From Chromatiaceae bacterium (lineage in GTDB: Bacteria; Pseudomonadota; Gammaproteobacteria; Chromatiales; Chromatiaceae), in assembly GCA_028277905.1 (NCBI GenBank), contig JANQFI010000224.1, positions 1-41,289 on the forward strand: 41,289 nucleotides of DNA, given 5' to 3'. Both the position numbers and the translations under genes were made by a program. Positions 39,294 through 41,289 of the stretch are shown one piece after another. A model generated the notes under the pieces. That model saw only the letters and a program-made list of their open reading frames with translations. It was not told where the DNA came from and did no database searches. The first letter of the stretch is position 1. Every line of letters begins with the position of its first letter.

Positions 39294-40189
39294 TGCGGGC
39301 GATGGCCGAGCGGACCGGCACAGTGGCCATCGTCGGCCGCCCGAACGTCGGCAAGTCGACACTGCTGAACCGGTTGCTGGGCCAGAAGCTGGTGATCACC
39401 TCGCACAAGGCGCAGACCACGCGGCACGCCATCCTCGGCGTCAAGAGCCGGCCGGACGGTCAGATCCTGTACCTGGATACCCCGGGCCTGCACCGGCGCG
39501 GGGACAACGCCCTGAACCGCATGCTGAACCGCACCGCCCGCACAGCGCTCGCCGACGTGGATCTGATCCTGCTGGTGCTGGAAGCGCCGCGCTTCACGGA
39601 CGAGGACCAGCTGGCGCTGGAGGCCGCCGCCACGGCCGGTCCCCCGGTGCTGGCTGCCGTCAACAAGGTCGACCGGCTCAAGGACAAGACGGCCTTGCTG
39701 CCTTACCTGGAAATGCTCGCACAGCGCCACGGCTTTGTGGACATCGTGCCGCTGTCAGCGCGCACCGGGGACCAGGTGCAGCTGTTGGAGGACCGGCTGC
39801 TGGCGCGGCTGCCGGCGGGGGAGCGGATGTTCCCGGACGACCAGCTTTCGGACCGCTCCGAGCGCTTCTTCGCCGCCGAGCTGCTGCGCGAGCAGCTCAC
39901 GCGCCGCTACGCGCAGGAGTTGCCTTATGCCGTCACCGTGGAGATCGAGCGCTTCGTGGACCAAGGCGGGCATTACCTGATCCACGCGCTGATCTGGGTG
40001 GAGCGCGAGAGCCAGAAGGCCATCGTCATCGGCCGCGGCGGCGAGGCGCTGAAGGCCACCGCCACCGAAGCGCGCCGGCAGATGCAGCGCATGTTCGGCC
40101 GGCCGGTGCACCTGGAGGTCTGGGTCAAGGTGAAGCAGAGCTGGCGCAGCGACGACGCGGCGGTGGTGCGTCTCGGTTACGGCGACTAG
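39293..40189 (+). CDS. era: GTPase Era
   Basis: GRPNVGKSTLLNRLLGQKLVITSHKAQTTRHAILGV; KH domain; TGATG overlap with rnc. Confidence 0.97.
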   Translation: MRAMAERTGTVAIVGRPNVGKSTLLNRLLGQKLVITSHKAQTTRHAILGVKSRPDGQILYLDTPGLHRRGDNALNRMLNRTARTALADVDLILLVLEAPRFTDEDQLALEAAATAGPPVLAAVNKVDRLKDKTALLPYLEMLAQRHGFVDIVPLSARTGDQVQLLEDRLLARLPAGERMFPDDQLSDRSERFFAAELLREQLTRRYAQELPYAVTVEIERFVDQGGHYLIHALIWVERESQKAIVIGRGGEALKATATEARRQMQRMFGRPVHLEVWVKVKQSWRSDDAAVVRLGYGD

Positions 40190-40229
40190 CGATCGCCCGG
40201 TTGCAAGCCTAGGCCACCATAGCCAAGCC

Positions 40230-40411
40230 GGTCTCGAAATCGGGGTCCTCATCGACCTCGAGACCCCGATAGAAACAGGTACCGAGACCAGGGTCGAGAA
40301 CCTCCGCGACCGCGCCTGCGCTGCCTCGGGATGGTCCAGTTGACCCTGGCCTCGATAGCGATCCCGACTGCGGACCCGATCCCGATCCCGATCCCGAATC
40401 CGATTTCGAGG
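40230..40411. repeat. Family C element with inverted ends (TCGAAATCGGGG ... CCCGATCCCGATCCCGATCCCGAATCCGATTTCGAGG)
   Basis: Hexamers at both ends in inverted orientation between era and recO; ATCGGGGTC/GACCCCGAT stem at the left end. Confidence 0.75.
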
Positions 40412-40424
40412 GCTGCGCGCTGCG

Positions 40425-41168
40425 ATGACCCGAGATCAGCTGCAACCGGCCTATGTGCTGCATCGCCGGGACTACGGTGACACCAGTTTGCTGCTGGAGG
40501 TCTTCACCGCCGCCGGGGGTCGGCTGCCGCTGGTGGGCAAGGGCGCGCGACGAGCGCGGCGCCCCGGCAGCAGCCAGGCGGCGCTGCTGCAGCCCTTCGT
40601 GCCGCTGCTCATCGCTTGGCGCGGACGTGGCGAGGTGCGGACCCTGACCCGCGCGGAGCCCGCCGGGCGGCCACTGGTGCTGGCCGGCGATGCCCTCTAT
40701 TGTGGCTTCTATGTCAACGAGCTGCTGCTGCGGCTGCTGGGCCGCCAGGATGCCGATCAGGTGATATTCGCCGCCTATCAGAGCGTGCTCCAGGCGCTCG
40801 TGGACGGCGACCTGGACCGAGGCCTGCGGCGCTTCGAGCTGGCCTTGATCGGGCAGCTTGGCTATCGGCCGCCACTGGACCGGGACGCCGATACCGGCGA
40901 GCCCGTGCGCGCGGATCTGCGCTATGTTTACCACGCGGAGCACGGGCCGCGCTGCGCCGCGACGGCGGAGGCGGCGGTGACCATCAGCGGCGGCACGCTC
41001 TTGGCGCTGCACGCGGGCACAGCGCTCGCGCCGGTGCAGGCGCGCGAGGCGCGCGACCTGATGCGCCGGCTGTTGGCGCCCCACCTGGGCGGGCGCCCGC
41101 TCCGCAGCCGGGCGCTATTCACCGCCCGCCGCCGGGCGGAGGTCGCGCACGGGGAGGACAGCGCCTAA
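40425..41168 (+). CDS. recO: DNA repair protein RecO
   Basis: QPAYVLHRRDYGDTSLLLEVFTAAGGRLPLVGKGARR...LGYRPPLDRD; era-recO order. Confidence 0.93.
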   Translation: MTRDQLQPAYVLHRRDYGDTSLLLEVFTAAGGRLPLVGKGARRARRPGSSQAALLQPFVPLLIAWRGRGEVRTLTRAEPAGRPLVLAGDALYCGFYVNELLLRLLGRQDADQVIFAAYQSVLQALVDGDLDRGLRRFELALIGQLGYRPPLDRDADTGEPVRADLRYVYHAEHGPRCAATAEAAVTISGGTLLALHAGTALAPVQAREARDLMRRLLAPHLGGRPLRSRALFTARRRAEVAHGEDSA

Positions 41169-41289
41169 GGCGATTTCTGTCAACAAACATACCGCCTGGC
41201 TTGTCTTCTCGCCCGCCTTCTTTGTCGCGGCAACGCGCGCATAGAACGACTATGCACGCGCTGCCGCTTCGCGAAGGCGGACGAGAATC
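41164..41289. repeat. Family A long-hairpin element, second copy, truncated by window end
   Basis: CCTAAGGCGATTTCTGTCAACAAACATACCGCCTGGCTTGTCTTCTCGCCCGCCT closely matches the copy at 13325; right arm begins CTATGCACGCGCTGCCGC. Confidence 0.88.

Overview
GC-rich gammaproteobacterial chromosome segment. Gene order and repeats suggest a Chromatiales-type purple sulfur bacterium (inference). No rRNA, tRNA, CRISPR array, prophage or IS transposase was recognised. Mostly housekeeping and envelope genes: the end of a bat operon; a DegS-like protease; Nif3; petABC (cytochrome bc1); sspAB; DUF3301; AI-2E transporter; TraB/GumN; glucose-6-P epimerase; glnE; ilvE; a zf-CHCC protein; CusBA-type metal efflux; Uma2; TauE/SafE; HAD; nadB; rpoE-rseABC-mucD; lepA-lepB-DUF4845-rnc-era-recO. 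The most unusual content is non-coding. There are three kinds of dispersed intergenic repeat: (A) a ~166-bp long-hairpin element with terminal inverted repeats, one full copy and one cut by the window end; (B) a CTAG-bounded hairpin element whose arms carry a variable number of GTCGTT/GTAATC-type hexamers, three copies, two in tandem; (C) short ATCGAAATCGGGATC-type hexamer tracts in five intergenic gaps. Elements of A and B supply or touch the stop codons of flanking genes, and recO is bracketed by C upstream and A downstream. There is also a probable yqiA esterase remnant, an apparently frameshifted orphan antitoxin, a G8 tract in glnE, and several structured leader regions. All calls come from reading the sequence and supplied ORFs; no database search was run.
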